Of a stretch of DNA of 19,379 nt, positions 7,032-13,891 are shown piece by piece; the first letter of the stretch is position 1, and every line of letters begins with the position of its first letter. This DNA is from Deltaproteobacteria bacterium. GTDB lineage: Bacteria; SAR324; NAC60-12. The notes under the pieces are model-generated. The model was given only the letters and a program-made list of their open reading frames with translations, searched no databases and was not told the origin of the DNA. Position numbers and translations under genes: made by a program. The stretch covers positions 1 to 19,379 of the forward strand of contig PBZZ01000106.1 of NCBI GenBank assembly GCA_002730365.1, in the 5' to 3' direction.

Positions 7032-8573
7032 TCAGTTGAACAATCGTAGGATTGACTGTGATCGTGCGTTCGCTTGAGCCAACATCGCTGTTGCCGAATC
7101 CGTCATGATCTGGTTGCGTGTGAACTTAGTCATTTCCTCAGCCATGTCTGCATCTCGGATCACAGACTCAGAACTCATCACATTCTCGTGGGCAATGCGC
7201 AGGTAGTTCAGGTTGCTCTCCAAGTTGTTTTTCTGGAAGGCTCCAATCTCGCCTCGAGTTGAAGAGACTTCTTCCAAAGCACGGTCAATCACACACATCG
7301 CATCTTGGGCGCTCTGAGCATCGGTCACATCAATTTCTGCAAGTGATACGAAGCCACTTTCGTTATCAACACCTGTCCCCAGCGTGTTGGTCTGCATGTT
7401 ACGTAGCGAAATAGATGTTGTCTGCTCGCAGTTGGAACCAATCTGGAAGACCAGTGAATTCTGAGCAAGTGCAATTGAACCAGCTCGGACTCGACCTAAA
7501 TTTCCTAGATCCCGCTCCACCATTTGGTCCGGTGGAGTCATCTGAGCTGGTACATCTGGTGGCGGTAACTGTCCAGGCAGAGCTAAGCCAGTATAGCGAA
7601 TGGCCAAACCGTCAGTGTTAGAGTTTCCAGAATTTCCAGTTAGCACTTGACCCTTACCCGAGGCTTCCTCGCCATTGATCTCGCCAGCGACGTCCAAACC
7701 GTTCTCGATTGTATCGTAGACATCGGCTCGGCTGCCCAACAATCCAGCTGTCGTAGTCGCAACTTTAAAGGAATGTTCACTACCGAATTCCTTGTGGCGC
7801 AAGCTGATGATCTGCGGAGAGTTAGGATCCGTTGACTTTTCGTCAAATCGAATCATATCTACGTCCAAACCAGCTTCCTGAATCGCTGCGTTCAGCGCGT
7901 TAAGGTTCGTCTCAACTGTTTCACCCTTGATCGTTTGGAAGTTAACAGTTTTTGCTCCCTCAATGATTGTGATCTGCTCACCGCGGTCAATAATTTCGTT
8001 CGTTAACGCCCGAACTCCAGTCACCTGAGCACGACGAGCGGCCTGGGTTATGTGAATGTCATAGCCGTTAGGACCTGAGCTCTGGGTAGCTTGACTCGCT
8101 CCAACAAACTCAAGATTGGATCCAGAGACAACACCTGTGGCTCCCTTGCTACCATCAAGCAAATTCTTCTGACCATACTGAGTGTTCTTAGCAATCCGGT
8201 TGACCGTCGCCAGAATATTATCAATCTCTTGCTGGTTGGCTCGCAGCATAAACTCATCGTTGACTGCCTCGTTGGCAGAGGCTACAGCCAACTGGCGGGC
8301 GTTGATCAGTGCTGAACTTACTTCATTCAGGGCAGCTTCTGCTGTTTGTACTAGTGAAACACCAGCTTCTGAATTGTCGATTGCCTGCTTTAAACCAGCT
8401 GTTTGAGAACGGAGGCGCTCACTAATTACTAGGGAAGCAGGGCCGTCAGCACCGCGATTGATCTTCAAGCCAGAAGACAAACGCTCCATCGTCTTGGCTT
8501 GCTCGGTGTTGTTGATGATCAGGTTACGATGGCTATTGATCGCCGGCATGTTGGTATTAACGCGAAGTGACAT
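7032..8573 (-). CDS. fliC: Fla-5: flagellin, 513 residues, with cysteine pair
   Basis: Flagellar filament subunit, nearest relative of Fla-4 in protein and leader. It has the RQLAVASANE motif in N-terminal D1, a proline-rich loop of the LPPPDVPAQMTPP form, and cysteines at 382 and 427. The tail is SILRLFN. The frame is open 12 codons upstream, but the ATG at 8573 has AAGGAGG directly ahead and gives the shared 513-residue length. The spacing to Fla-4 (606 nt) suggests separate transcription or a processed message. Differences from Fla-4 are scattered substitutions without indels, most visible in the segments around 240-250 and 345-362. Confidence 0.96.
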   Translation of the reverse strand: MSLRVNTNMPAINSHRNLIINNTEQAKTMERLSSGLKINRGADGPASLVISERLRSQTAGLKQAIDNSEAGVSLVQTAEAALNEVSSALINARQLAVASANEAVNDEFMLRANQQEIDNILATVNRIAKNTQYGQKNLLDGSKGATGVVSGSNLEFVGASQATQSSGPNGYDIHITQAARRAQVTGVRALTNEIIDRGEQITIIEGAKTVNFQTIKGETVETNLNALNAAIQEAGLDVDMIRFDEKSTDPNSPQIISLRHKEFGSEHSFKVATTTAGLLGSRADVYDTIENGLDVAGEINGEEASGKGQVLTGNSGNSNTDGLAIRYTGLALPGQLPPPDVPAQMTPPDQMVERDLGNLGRVRAGSIALAQNSLVFQIGSNCEQTTSISLRNMQTNTLGTGVDNESGFVSLAEIDVTDAQSAQDAMCVIDRALEEVSSTRGEIGAFQKNNLESNLNYLRIAHENVMSSESVIRDADMAEEMTKFTRNQIMTDSATAMLAQANARSQSILRLFN

Positions 8574-8601
8574 AGTTCCTCCTTGATCACTTTTGATAGT
8601 T

Positions 8602-8638
8602 AGAATCACCCGCAGGGAATGGATCCCCGCGGGATTCT
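8602..8638 (-). promoter_or_regulatory. Second leader hairpin of Fla-5 (AGAATC/GATTCT arms)
   Basis: On the transcribed strand AGAATCCCGC pairs with GCGGG-T-GATTCT (one bulged T), with additional GGG/CCC pairing inside. It is a stronger version of the Fla-4 hairpin at the same place; several Fla-4/Fla-5 differences in this leader fall inside this hairpin. Confidence 0.52.
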
Positions 8639-8651
8639 ATTGATCGAGGTC

Positions 8652-8669
8652 CGACACCTCCCTGTGTCA
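8652..8669 (-). promoter_or_regulatory. Loop-AGGGA leader hairpin of Fla-5 (candidate CsrA site)
   Basis: The transcribed strand reads TGACAC-AGGGAG-GTGTCG, ending 78 nt before the start codon, the same distance as in Fla-4. A further hairpin (GGCC-CAAA-GGCC on the transcribed strand) lies just upstream. Confidence 0.68.
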
Positions 8670-8760
8670 GCCTCTTCGAAAATGGCCTTTGGGCCGTTAG
8701 TGAAGGCGGAAAACGCTGAAACGCCCATTTCCACAGTTCCTTCACTTTTAATAATTTTAA

Positions 8761-8781
8761 TAAATTCAAATTATCGAAAAT
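8761..8781 (+). repeat. Left copy of a 21-bp inverted repeat
   Basis: This 21-bp A/T-rich sequence (starts TAAATTCAAATT, ends TCGAAAAT) reappears exactly, in inverse orientation, at 12209-12229. The two copies lie in the spacers upstream of Fla-5 and Fla-7 and enclose Fla-6 and Fla-7. Confidence 0.6.
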
Positions 8782-8818
8782 GCTGTTGAATTATCCTACC
8801 TTCTTCGTATTCATTTAC

Positions 8819-10360
8819 TTAGTTGAACAATCTCAAGATAGACTGTGCTCGTGCGTTTGCTTGAGCCAACATCGCTGTTGATGAATCCACCATGATTTGG
8901 TTGCGTGTGAAGTTTGTCATCTCTTGTGCCATGTCCGCATCACGAATCACGGACTCAGAATTCATCACGTTCTCATGAGCGATTCGCAGATAGTTCAGAT
9001 TGCTCTCCAGATTGTTCTTTTGGAAAGCCCCGATTTCACCACGAGTTGATGAGACTTCTTCCAAGGCGCGGTCAATCACGCACATCGCATCCTGAGCTTT
9101 TTGAGCATCCGTCACATCAACATCTGCTAGTGAACCGAAATCACTTTCATTCTTAACACCGGTTCCTAGGCTGTTCGCTCTCATATTGCGTAGAGCCACT
9201 GACGTTGTCTGCTCACAGTTGGCACCCACCTGGAAAACCAGCGCATTCTGAGATAAAGAAACTGTACCAGCTTTCACGGGTACCAAGTTACCGAGTGAGG
9301 CCTCACTTCTCTGATCTGGTGGCGTCATTTCCGCTGGAATGTCAGCTGGTGGGAATTCACCTGGCAGAGCTAATCTGTTATAGCGAATCGACAAACCATC
9401 TGTGCTTGAGTTACCAGCATTGCCTGTTAGTACTTGTCCCTTGCCGGAAGCTTCCTCACCGTTGATCTCACCCGCTACATCTAAACCATTTGTGATGGTG
9501 TCATAGACATCGGACTGACTGCTCAGTAATCCTGCTGTTGTGCTGGAAACTTGGAAACTATGCTCACTGCCAAATTCTTTGTGACGTAGGCTAATGATCT
9601 GTGGTGCATTGGCGTCTGTGTTTATCTCTTCCGGTCGAATCATGTCCAGGTTGAGCCCTGCTTCCTTAACCGCAGCGGTCAGAGCATTCATATTGTTCTC
9701 GACCGTCTCACCCTTAATTGTTTGGAAGTTAACTGTCTTAGAGCCTTCTGTAATGGTGATCTGTTCACCACGATCAATGATTTCGTTGGTCAGAGCCAGG
9801 GTACCAGTAACTTGGGCTCGCCGGGCTACCTGTGTGATGTGAACGGCGTAACCTCTGGGACCGGAAGCCTTGGTGTCTCTAGTCGCTCCAACAAACTCTA
9901 GGTTAGCCCCAGAAACCACACCGTTGGCCCCCTTACTGCCGTCGAGCAGTTTGTTCTTGCCAAATTCTGTGTTCTGAGCAATTCGATTGACGGTTGCAAT
10001 GATGTTATCGATCTCCTGCTGGTTCGCTCGTAGCATGAATTCATCATTCACCGCCTCATTTGCGGATGCTACTGCGAGCTGTCGAGCATTGATCAATATT
10101 GCGCTCATTTCGTTGAGTGCGCCTTCTGCTGTTTGCACCAGTGCAATCCCTGCCTCAGAGTTATCAATCGCTTGTTCCAATCCAGCAGTCTGAGCCCGTA
10201 GCCGCTCGCTGATCACTAAGGAAGCAGGACCATCAGCTCCCCGGTTGATCTTTAGACCAGAGGACAATCTCTCCATCGTGCGCGCCTGATTCGTATTATT
10301 CAAAATCAGGTTACGGTGACTGTTGATAGCTGGAATGTTTGTATTTACTCGTAAAGTCAT
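8819..10360 (-). CDS. fliC: Fla-6: flagellin, 513 residues, with cysteine pair
   Basis: Flagellar filament subunit of the RQLAVASANE subgroup but its most divergent member: it starts MTLRVNTNIPAINSH, has EGALNEMSAIL in the N-terminal helix and VGANCEQTTS around the first cysteine. Cysteines are at 382 and 427 only. The tail is SILRLFN, as in Fla-5. The start is supported by TGGAGGA ahead of the ATG. The gap to the Fla-7 stop is only 120 nt and is filled by a terminator-like hairpin and two leader hairpins, with no recognisable promoter. It may therefore be made by read-through from Fla-7 or from a promoter inside the 3' end of Fla-7. Confidence 0.96.
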   Translation of the reverse strand: MTLRVNTNIPAINSHRNLILNNTNQARTMERLSSGLKINRGADGPASLVISERLRAQTAGLEQAIDNSEAGIALVQTAEGALNEMSAILINARQLAVASANEAVNDEFMLRANQQEIDNIIATVNRIAQNTEFGKNKLLDGSKGANGVVSGANLEFVGATRDTKASGPRGYAVHITQVARRAQVTGTLALTNEIIDRGEQITITEGSKTVNFQTIKGETVENNMNALTAAVKEAGLNLDMIRPEEINTDANAPQIISLRHKEFGSEHSFQVSSTTAGLLSSQSDVYDTITNGLDVAGEINGEEASGKGQVLTGNAGNSSTDGLSIRYNRLALPGEFPPADIPAEMTPPDQRSEASLGNLVPVKAGTVSLSQNALVFQVGANCEQTTSVALRNMRANSLGTGVKNESDFGSLADVDVTDAQKAQDAMCVIDRALEEVSSTRGEIGAFQKNNLESNLNYLRIAHENVMNSESVIRDADMAQEMTNFTRNQIMVDSSTAMLAQANARAQSILRLFN

Positions 10361-10388
10361 TGTTCCTCCATGAACACTTATGATTTTT

Positions 10389-10406
10389 AGAATCTATCCA
10401 GATTCT
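10389..10406 (-). promoter_or_regulatory. Second leader hairpin of Fla-6 (loop UGGAUA)
   Basis: The transcribed strand reads AGAATC-TGGATA-GATTCT, a perfect 6-bp stem with GGA in the loop. Together with the loop-AGGAA hairpin upstream, it gives this leader two GGA-loop hairpins, the arrangement expected for a two-site CsrA target. Confidence 0.5.
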
Positions 10407-10413
10407 TTGACTC

Positions 10414-10440
10414 AAGGCTGACACTTCCTGTGTCAGCCTT
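10414..10440 (-). promoter_or_regulatory. Loop-AGGAA leader hairpin of Fla-6 (strongest copy; candidate CsrA site)
   Basis: On the transcribed strand AAGGCTGACAC pairs perfectly over 11 bp with GTGTCAGCCTT around a 5-nt loop, AGGAA. It ends 53 nt before the start codon. The loop is one base shorter than in the other copies but keeps the GGA core. It could also be read as a terminator, but no U-run follows the stem. Confidence 0.7.
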
Positions 10441-10455
10441 TCTATGAAAACTTAG

Positions 10456-10475
10456 GCAGCCACTCTAGCGGCTGC
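10456..10475 (-). terminator. Terminator-like hairpin after Fla-7
   Basis: On the transcribed strand GCAGCCGC pairs with GTGGCTGC (8 bp, one wobble) around the loop TAGA, starting five bases after the Fla-7 stop. It is followed by CTAAGTTTTC, a poor U-run, so termination may be partial and allow read-through into Fla-6. Confidence 0.4.
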
Positions 10476-10480
10476 TTTGC

Positions 10481-12022
10481 TTAATTTAGTAACTGTAGAA
10501 CCGCTTGTGACCGTGCATTCGCTTGAGCCAACATAGCCGTTGCGGAATCCGTCATAATTTGGTTACGTGTGAACTTGGTCATCTCCTCAGCCATGTCCGC
10601 ATCACGGATCACAGACTCAGAACTCGTCACGTTCTCATGAGCGATTCTCAGGTAGTTCAGATTGCTCTCCAGGTTGTTCTTCTGGAAGGCTCCAATCTCA
10701 CCTCTGGTTGAAGAAACCTCTTCCAGTGCTCGGTCAATCACGCACATCGCATCTTGAGCTTTCTCAGCATCCGTAACGTCAATATCTGCCAAAGAGGTGA
10801 AATCACTTCCGTTGTCAACTCCTGTGCCTAATGTGTTGGTCTGCATGTTGCGCAACGCTATCGAAGTTGTTTGCTCACAGTTAGAACCGATCTGGAAGAC
10901 CAGTGAATTTTGAGAGAGTGAAATCGTTCCAGCTTTGACAGGTACCAAGTTGCCCAAGTTGGCCTGGGTGACCTGATCAGCTGCTGTTTCAGGCTGTGGC
11001 AAATCTGGTGGGTTAGGCTCACCTGGAAGTGCCTGGCCAGTGTAGCGAATCGCCAAGCCTTCAGTGCTGGAGTTACCATCGTTTCCAGTTAAGATTTGCC
11101 CTTTACCTGTGGCTTCCTCACCGTTGATTTCACCCTGTACATCCAAGCCGTTGTCAATCGTGTCGTAGACATCGCCTTGAGTTGAAACAAGACCTGCTGT
11201 GCTACTGGATACTTTGAAAGAATGCTCACTGCCAAATTCGTTATGGCGCAAACTGATGATCTGTGGTGCGTTTGCATCTGTAGAGTCTTCAGAAGGACGA
11301 ATCAGCGACAGATTCAGTCCAGCCTCTTCAATCGCTGCCGTCAGTGCGTTCAGGTTGGTTTCAACTGTCTCACCCTTGATCGTCTTGAAGTTGACTGTCT
11401 TGGAACCTTCCGTGATCGTAATCTGCTCACCTCGATCAATGATTTCGTTCGTCAGAGCAACTGATCCAGTGACCTGGGCACGGCGTGAAGCCTGTGTGAT
11501 GTGAATTTCGTAACCATTCGGCCCAGAACTTTTGGTTGCTTGAGTGGCACCCACGAACTCCAAATTTGCTCCAGACACAACGCCTGTAGCACCCTTGCTG
11601 CCATCGAGCAGGTTCTTCTTTCCGTATTGGGTGTTTTGAGCAATCCGGTTGACCGTTGCTAAGATGTTGTCGATCTCCTGCTGGTTTGCGCGCAGCATGA
11701 ACTCATCATTGACTGCCTCGTTGGCGGAAGCGACGGCAAGTTGACGAGCATTGATCAATGCTGAACTAACCTCATCCAGCGCAGCTTCTGCTGTTTGCAC
11801 AAGTGAAACTCCAGCTTCCGAGTTGTCGATGGCTTGCTTCAAGCCGGCTGTCTGAGCTCGTAGACGCTCACTGATCACCAAGGAAGCAGGACCATCGGCT
11901 CCACGATTGATTTTTAATCCGGAAGACAAACGCTCCATGGTTTTGGCTTGCTCAGTGTTGTTAATGATCAAGTTTCGGTGACTATTGATCGCTGGCATGT
12001 TGGTATTGACTCGTAGTGACAC
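10481..12022 (-). CDS. fliC: Fla-7: flagellin, 513 residues, GTG start, with cysteine pair
   Basis: Flagellar filament subunit of the RQLAVASANE subgroup. It starts with GTG (plus strand CAC at 12020-12022), unlike every other flagellin here; AAGGAGG stands at the usual distance and the following residues SLRVNTNMPAINSHRNL fix the start. Cysteines are at 382 and 427. The proline-rich loop has the PNPPDLPQPETA form shared with Fla-3, while the rest resembles Fla-4 and Fla-5, so exchange between copies is likely. The C-terminus is AVLQLLN. The 248-nt upstream region carries three strong hairpins and should have its own promoter, though none was identified with confidence. Confidence 0.96.
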   Translation of the reverse strand: MSLRVNTNMPAINSHRNLIINNTEQAKTMERLSSGLKINRGADGPASLVISERLRAQTAGLKQAIDNSEAGVSLVQTAEAALDEVSSALINARQLAVASANEAVNDEFMLRANQQEIDNILATVNRIAQNTQYGKKNLLDGSKGATGVVSGANLEFVGATQATKSSGPNGYEIHITQASRRAQVTGSVALTNEIIDRGEQITITEGSKTVNFKTIKGETVETNLNALTAAIEEAGLNLSLIRPSEDSTDANAPQIISLRHNEFGSEHSFKVSSSTAGLVSTQGDVYDTIDNGLDVQGEINGEEATGKGQILTGNDGNSSTEGLAIRYTGQALPGEPNPPDLPQPETAADQVTQANLGNLVPVKAGTISLSQNSLVFQIGSNCEQTTSIALRNMQTNTLGTGVDNGSDFTSLADIDVTDAEKAQDAMCVIDRALEEVSSTRGEIGAFQKNNLESNLNYLRIAHENVTSSESVIRDADMAEEMTKFTRNQIMTDSATAMLAQANARSQAVLQLLN

Positions 12023-12085
12023 AATTCCTCCTTGAATCTGATTGGGTAGGTGTCTGAATTAATTTGGCGTTACTCAACCAAGGTA

Positions 12086-12103
12086 TGACACCTCCCTGTG
12101 TCA
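12086..12103 (-). promoter_or_regulatory. Loop-AGGGA leader hairpin of Fla-7 (candidate CsrA site)
   Basis: The transcribed strand reads TGACAC-AGGGAG-GTGTCA, a perfect 6-bp stem and the consensus form of the family, ending 63 nt before the GTG start. It directly follows another perfect hairpin (12110-12130). Confidence 0.7.
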
Positions 12104-12109
12104 CCCTCC

Positions 12110-12130
12110 CTACGCTGAAAGCCAGCGTAG
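12110..12130 (-). promoter_or_regulatory. 8-bp leader hairpin upstream of the Fla-7 AGGGA hairpin
   Basis: On the transcribed strand CTACGCTG pairs perfectly with CAGCGTAG around GCTTT, six bases before the loop-AGGGA hairpin. Hairpins at comparable positions precede the AGGGA element in the Fla-1, Fla-3 and Fla-5 leaders, with different sequences. Confidence 0.5.
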
Positions 12131-12162
12131 AAAATGGATATTCAACATCGACGCTTCGTGCG

Positions 12163-12197
12163 TACTTTCCGAAGACCTGCAAGGTCGTCCGAAAGTA
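12163..12197 (-). promoter_or_regulatory. Long imperfect hairpin in the distal Fla-7 leader
   Basis: The 15-nt arms (plus strand 12163-12177 and 12183-12197) pair at 13 of 15 positions around a 5-nt loop. It lies between the AT-rich presumed promoter zone and the proximal leader hairpins. It may be leader RNA structure or a DNA palindrome recognised by a protein; the sequence does not decide. Confidence 0.45.
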
Positions 12198-12208
12198 TTC
12201 ACTCAGAT

Positions 12209-12229
12209 ATTTTCGATAATTTGAATTTA
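12209..12229 (-). repeat. Right copy of a 21-bp inverted repeat
   Basis: Exact inverse copy of 8761-8781, read on the plus strand as ATTTTCGATAATT...AATTTA. It lies in the AT-rich zone where a Fla-7 promoter would be expected. Confidence 0.6.
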
Positions 12230-12237
12230 AAGCTAAG

Positions 12238-12258
12238 GGGCCTCTTTAGCCAAGGCCC
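12238..12258 (-). terminator. Possible terminator after Fla-8
   Basis: On the transcribed strand GGGCC pairs with GGCCC around an 11-nt loop with some inner pairing, about 13 nt after the Fla-8 stop. It is followed by CTTAGCTTTAAATT, a weak T-rich tail. Confidence 0.3.
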
Positions 12259-12270
12259 TGCTCATCTCCA

Positions 12271-13812
12271 TTATTGCAGTAGCTGCAACACTGATTGTGG
12301 ACGCTGGTTTGCCTGAGCCAACATAGCTATCGTGGTATCCATCATGATCTGGTTGCGAGTGAATTGGGTCATCTCATCCGCAATGTCTGCATCACGAATC
12401 ACAGACTCACTCTTGCTCAGGTTCTCATAAGCGTAACGGAGGTAGCTCAGGTTGCTTTCCAGGTTGTTCTTTTGGAAGGCTCCGAGTCGGGCTCGCGTTG
12501 CACTGACTTCCTCCAGTGCTCGATCAATCACGCACATTGCGTCCTGTGCTTTCTCTGCATTTGTCAGATCAATGTCTTGCAAAGAATCGAATTCGGATTC
12601 ATTGCGTACACCTCTACCAAGAGCCTTAGCCCACATGCTCTGGATCGCTAGAATTGTTGTCTGGCCGCAGTTTGCTCCTACCTGAAAGTTCAACACAGTT
12701 TGAGAAAAAGTAACTCCACCAACTCGCTTGCCAGCTTGATTCTGCAACCCCTGCTGAAAATTCATTTCCCTGGTTGCACCCAATGGCATGAACTTGAGGT
12801 CGTCTTTACTGTAACCAACGTCTTCGCCCGTATAGCGAATCTGAAGTCCTTCAACTTTCGCAGCTCCTAGTCCACCTGTCAGAATCTGACCTCTGCCCTT
12901 TGCTTCCTCTCCATTGATCTCCCCATGTACGTCTAATCCGTTCTGCACTGTGTCGTAAACATCCCCTGTGGAAGAGAGAATTCCTGCGGTCGTGCTTGAG
13001 ACTCGCAATGAGTGCTCACTGCCATAGTCTAGATGTTGGAATTCAAGGATCTGTGGTGTGTTGGCATCTGTATTCATCTGCAGAGGGCGGTTCATCCTGA
13101 TTCGCAATCCTGCGTCCTTGATCGCCTTCTCTAGAGCGTTTAAGTTGGTTTCAACCGTTTCCCCCTTGATTGTTTGGAAGGTAACCATCTTATTTCCTTC
13201 GCTCAAAGTGATCTGCTCGCCTCGATCAATGATGTTATTATCGAGTGCTAATGAGCCTCGCACAATGGCCTGAGTTGCAGCCTGGCGAATGACAACTTCG
13301 TAGCCTCGTCGACCAGAACCTTTTGTTTTTTCGTTTGCCCCGACATACTCCAGATTTTCGCCGGTCGTCACACCATTGCCTCCCTTGCTACCATCAAGCA
13401 AAGTCTTGGTTCCATACTGTGTGTTCTTGGCAATTCGGTTGATTGTACCCAAGATGTTTTCAAGTTCCTGCTGGTCAGCTTTCAGCATCACTTCGTCGTT
13501 GACCGCTTCGTTTGCTGCATGAACTGCCAACTGCCGCGCATTGACCAAAGCCGCACTAACTTCGTCAAGAGCACCTTCCGCTGTTTGTACCAGGGAGATG
13601 CCTGCTTCCGAATTATCAATTGCCTGCTTGATTCCCCCAATCTGTGCTCGCAAACGCTCGCTGATGACCAAAGCCGCTGGCCCATCGGCCCCACGATTGA
13701 TCTTCTGACCAGATGAAAGGCGTTCCAAATTTCTTGCAGAAATCTCATTGTTTCTTGCCAACATACGATGAGCGTTGATCGCTGATATGTTTGTGTTAAT
13801 GCGTATTGACAT
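12271..13812 (-). CDS. fliC: Fla-8: divergent flagellin, 513 residues, with cysteine pair
   Basis: Flagellar filament subunit, intermediate between the Fla-2..7 group and the divergent Fla-9/11. The N-terminus is MSIRINTNISAINAHRML, followed by an arginine-rich helix (ARNNEISARNLERLSSG), RQLAVHAANE and an intact Flagellin_IN-like central domain. The proline-rich loop of its neighbours is replaced by a lysine- and aromatic-containing segment of equal length (about 330-360). Cysteines are at 382 (VGANCGQTT) and 427 (AMCVIDRAL). It has one tryptophan near residue 393, absent from Fla-2 to Fla-7. The leader lacks the loop-AGGGA hairpin and is only 79 nt from the Fla-9 stop, so it may be co-transcribed with Fla-9. 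The ribosome site is a GAGGGG about six bases before the ATG. Confidence 0.95.
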   Translation of the reverse strand: MSIRINTNISAINAHRMLARNNEISARNLERLSSGQKINRGADGPAALVISERLRAQIGGIKQAIDNSEAGISLVQTAEGALDEVSAALVNARQLAVHAANEAVNDEVMLKADQQELENILGTINRIAKNTQYGTKTLLDGSKGGNGVTTGENLEYVGANEKTKGSGRRGYEVVIRQAATQAIVRGSLALDNNIIDRGEQITLSEGNKMVTFQTIKGETVETNLNALEKAIKDAGLRIRMNRPLQMNTDANTPQILEFQHLDYGSEHSLRVSSTTAGILSSTGDVYDTVQNGLDVHGEINGEEAKGRGQILTGGLGAAKVEGLQIRYTGEDVGYSKDDLKFMPLGATREMNFQQGLQNQAGKRVGGVTFSQTVLNFQVGANCGQTTILAIQSMWAKALGRGVRNESEFDSLQDIDLTNAEKAQDAMCVIDRALEEVSATRARLGAFQKNNLESNLSYLRYAYENLSKSESVIRDADIADEMTQFTRNQIMMDTTIAMLAQANQRPQSVLQLLQ

Positions 13813-13891
13813 GGTTACCCCTCATTCTGGGTGGTAATGAACTTCGACGAAATCATCAGAGAAAATGAACTCTTGATTCTGAAACCGATTT

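Noticed and set aside
6541..7077. 178-codon plus-strand open frame in the Fla-5/Fla-4 spacer
   Set aside because: It runs through the Fla-5 3' hairpin element and into the end of Fla-5, has no recognisable family, and its translation has no conserved motif.
8774..8781. Sigma28-like -10 (TTCGATAA on the minus strand is close to GCCGATAA) upstream of Fla-5
   Set aside because: No TAAA-like -35 at the required distance, and the same core occurs in the opposite orientation upstream of Fla-7; recorded only as part of the inverted repeat.
10414..10440. 11-bp perfect hairpin as an intrinsic terminator of Fla-7
   Set aside because: No U-run follows on the transcribed strand, a better-placed hairpin lies directly after the Fla-7 stop, and the loop and position match the leader element of six other genes.
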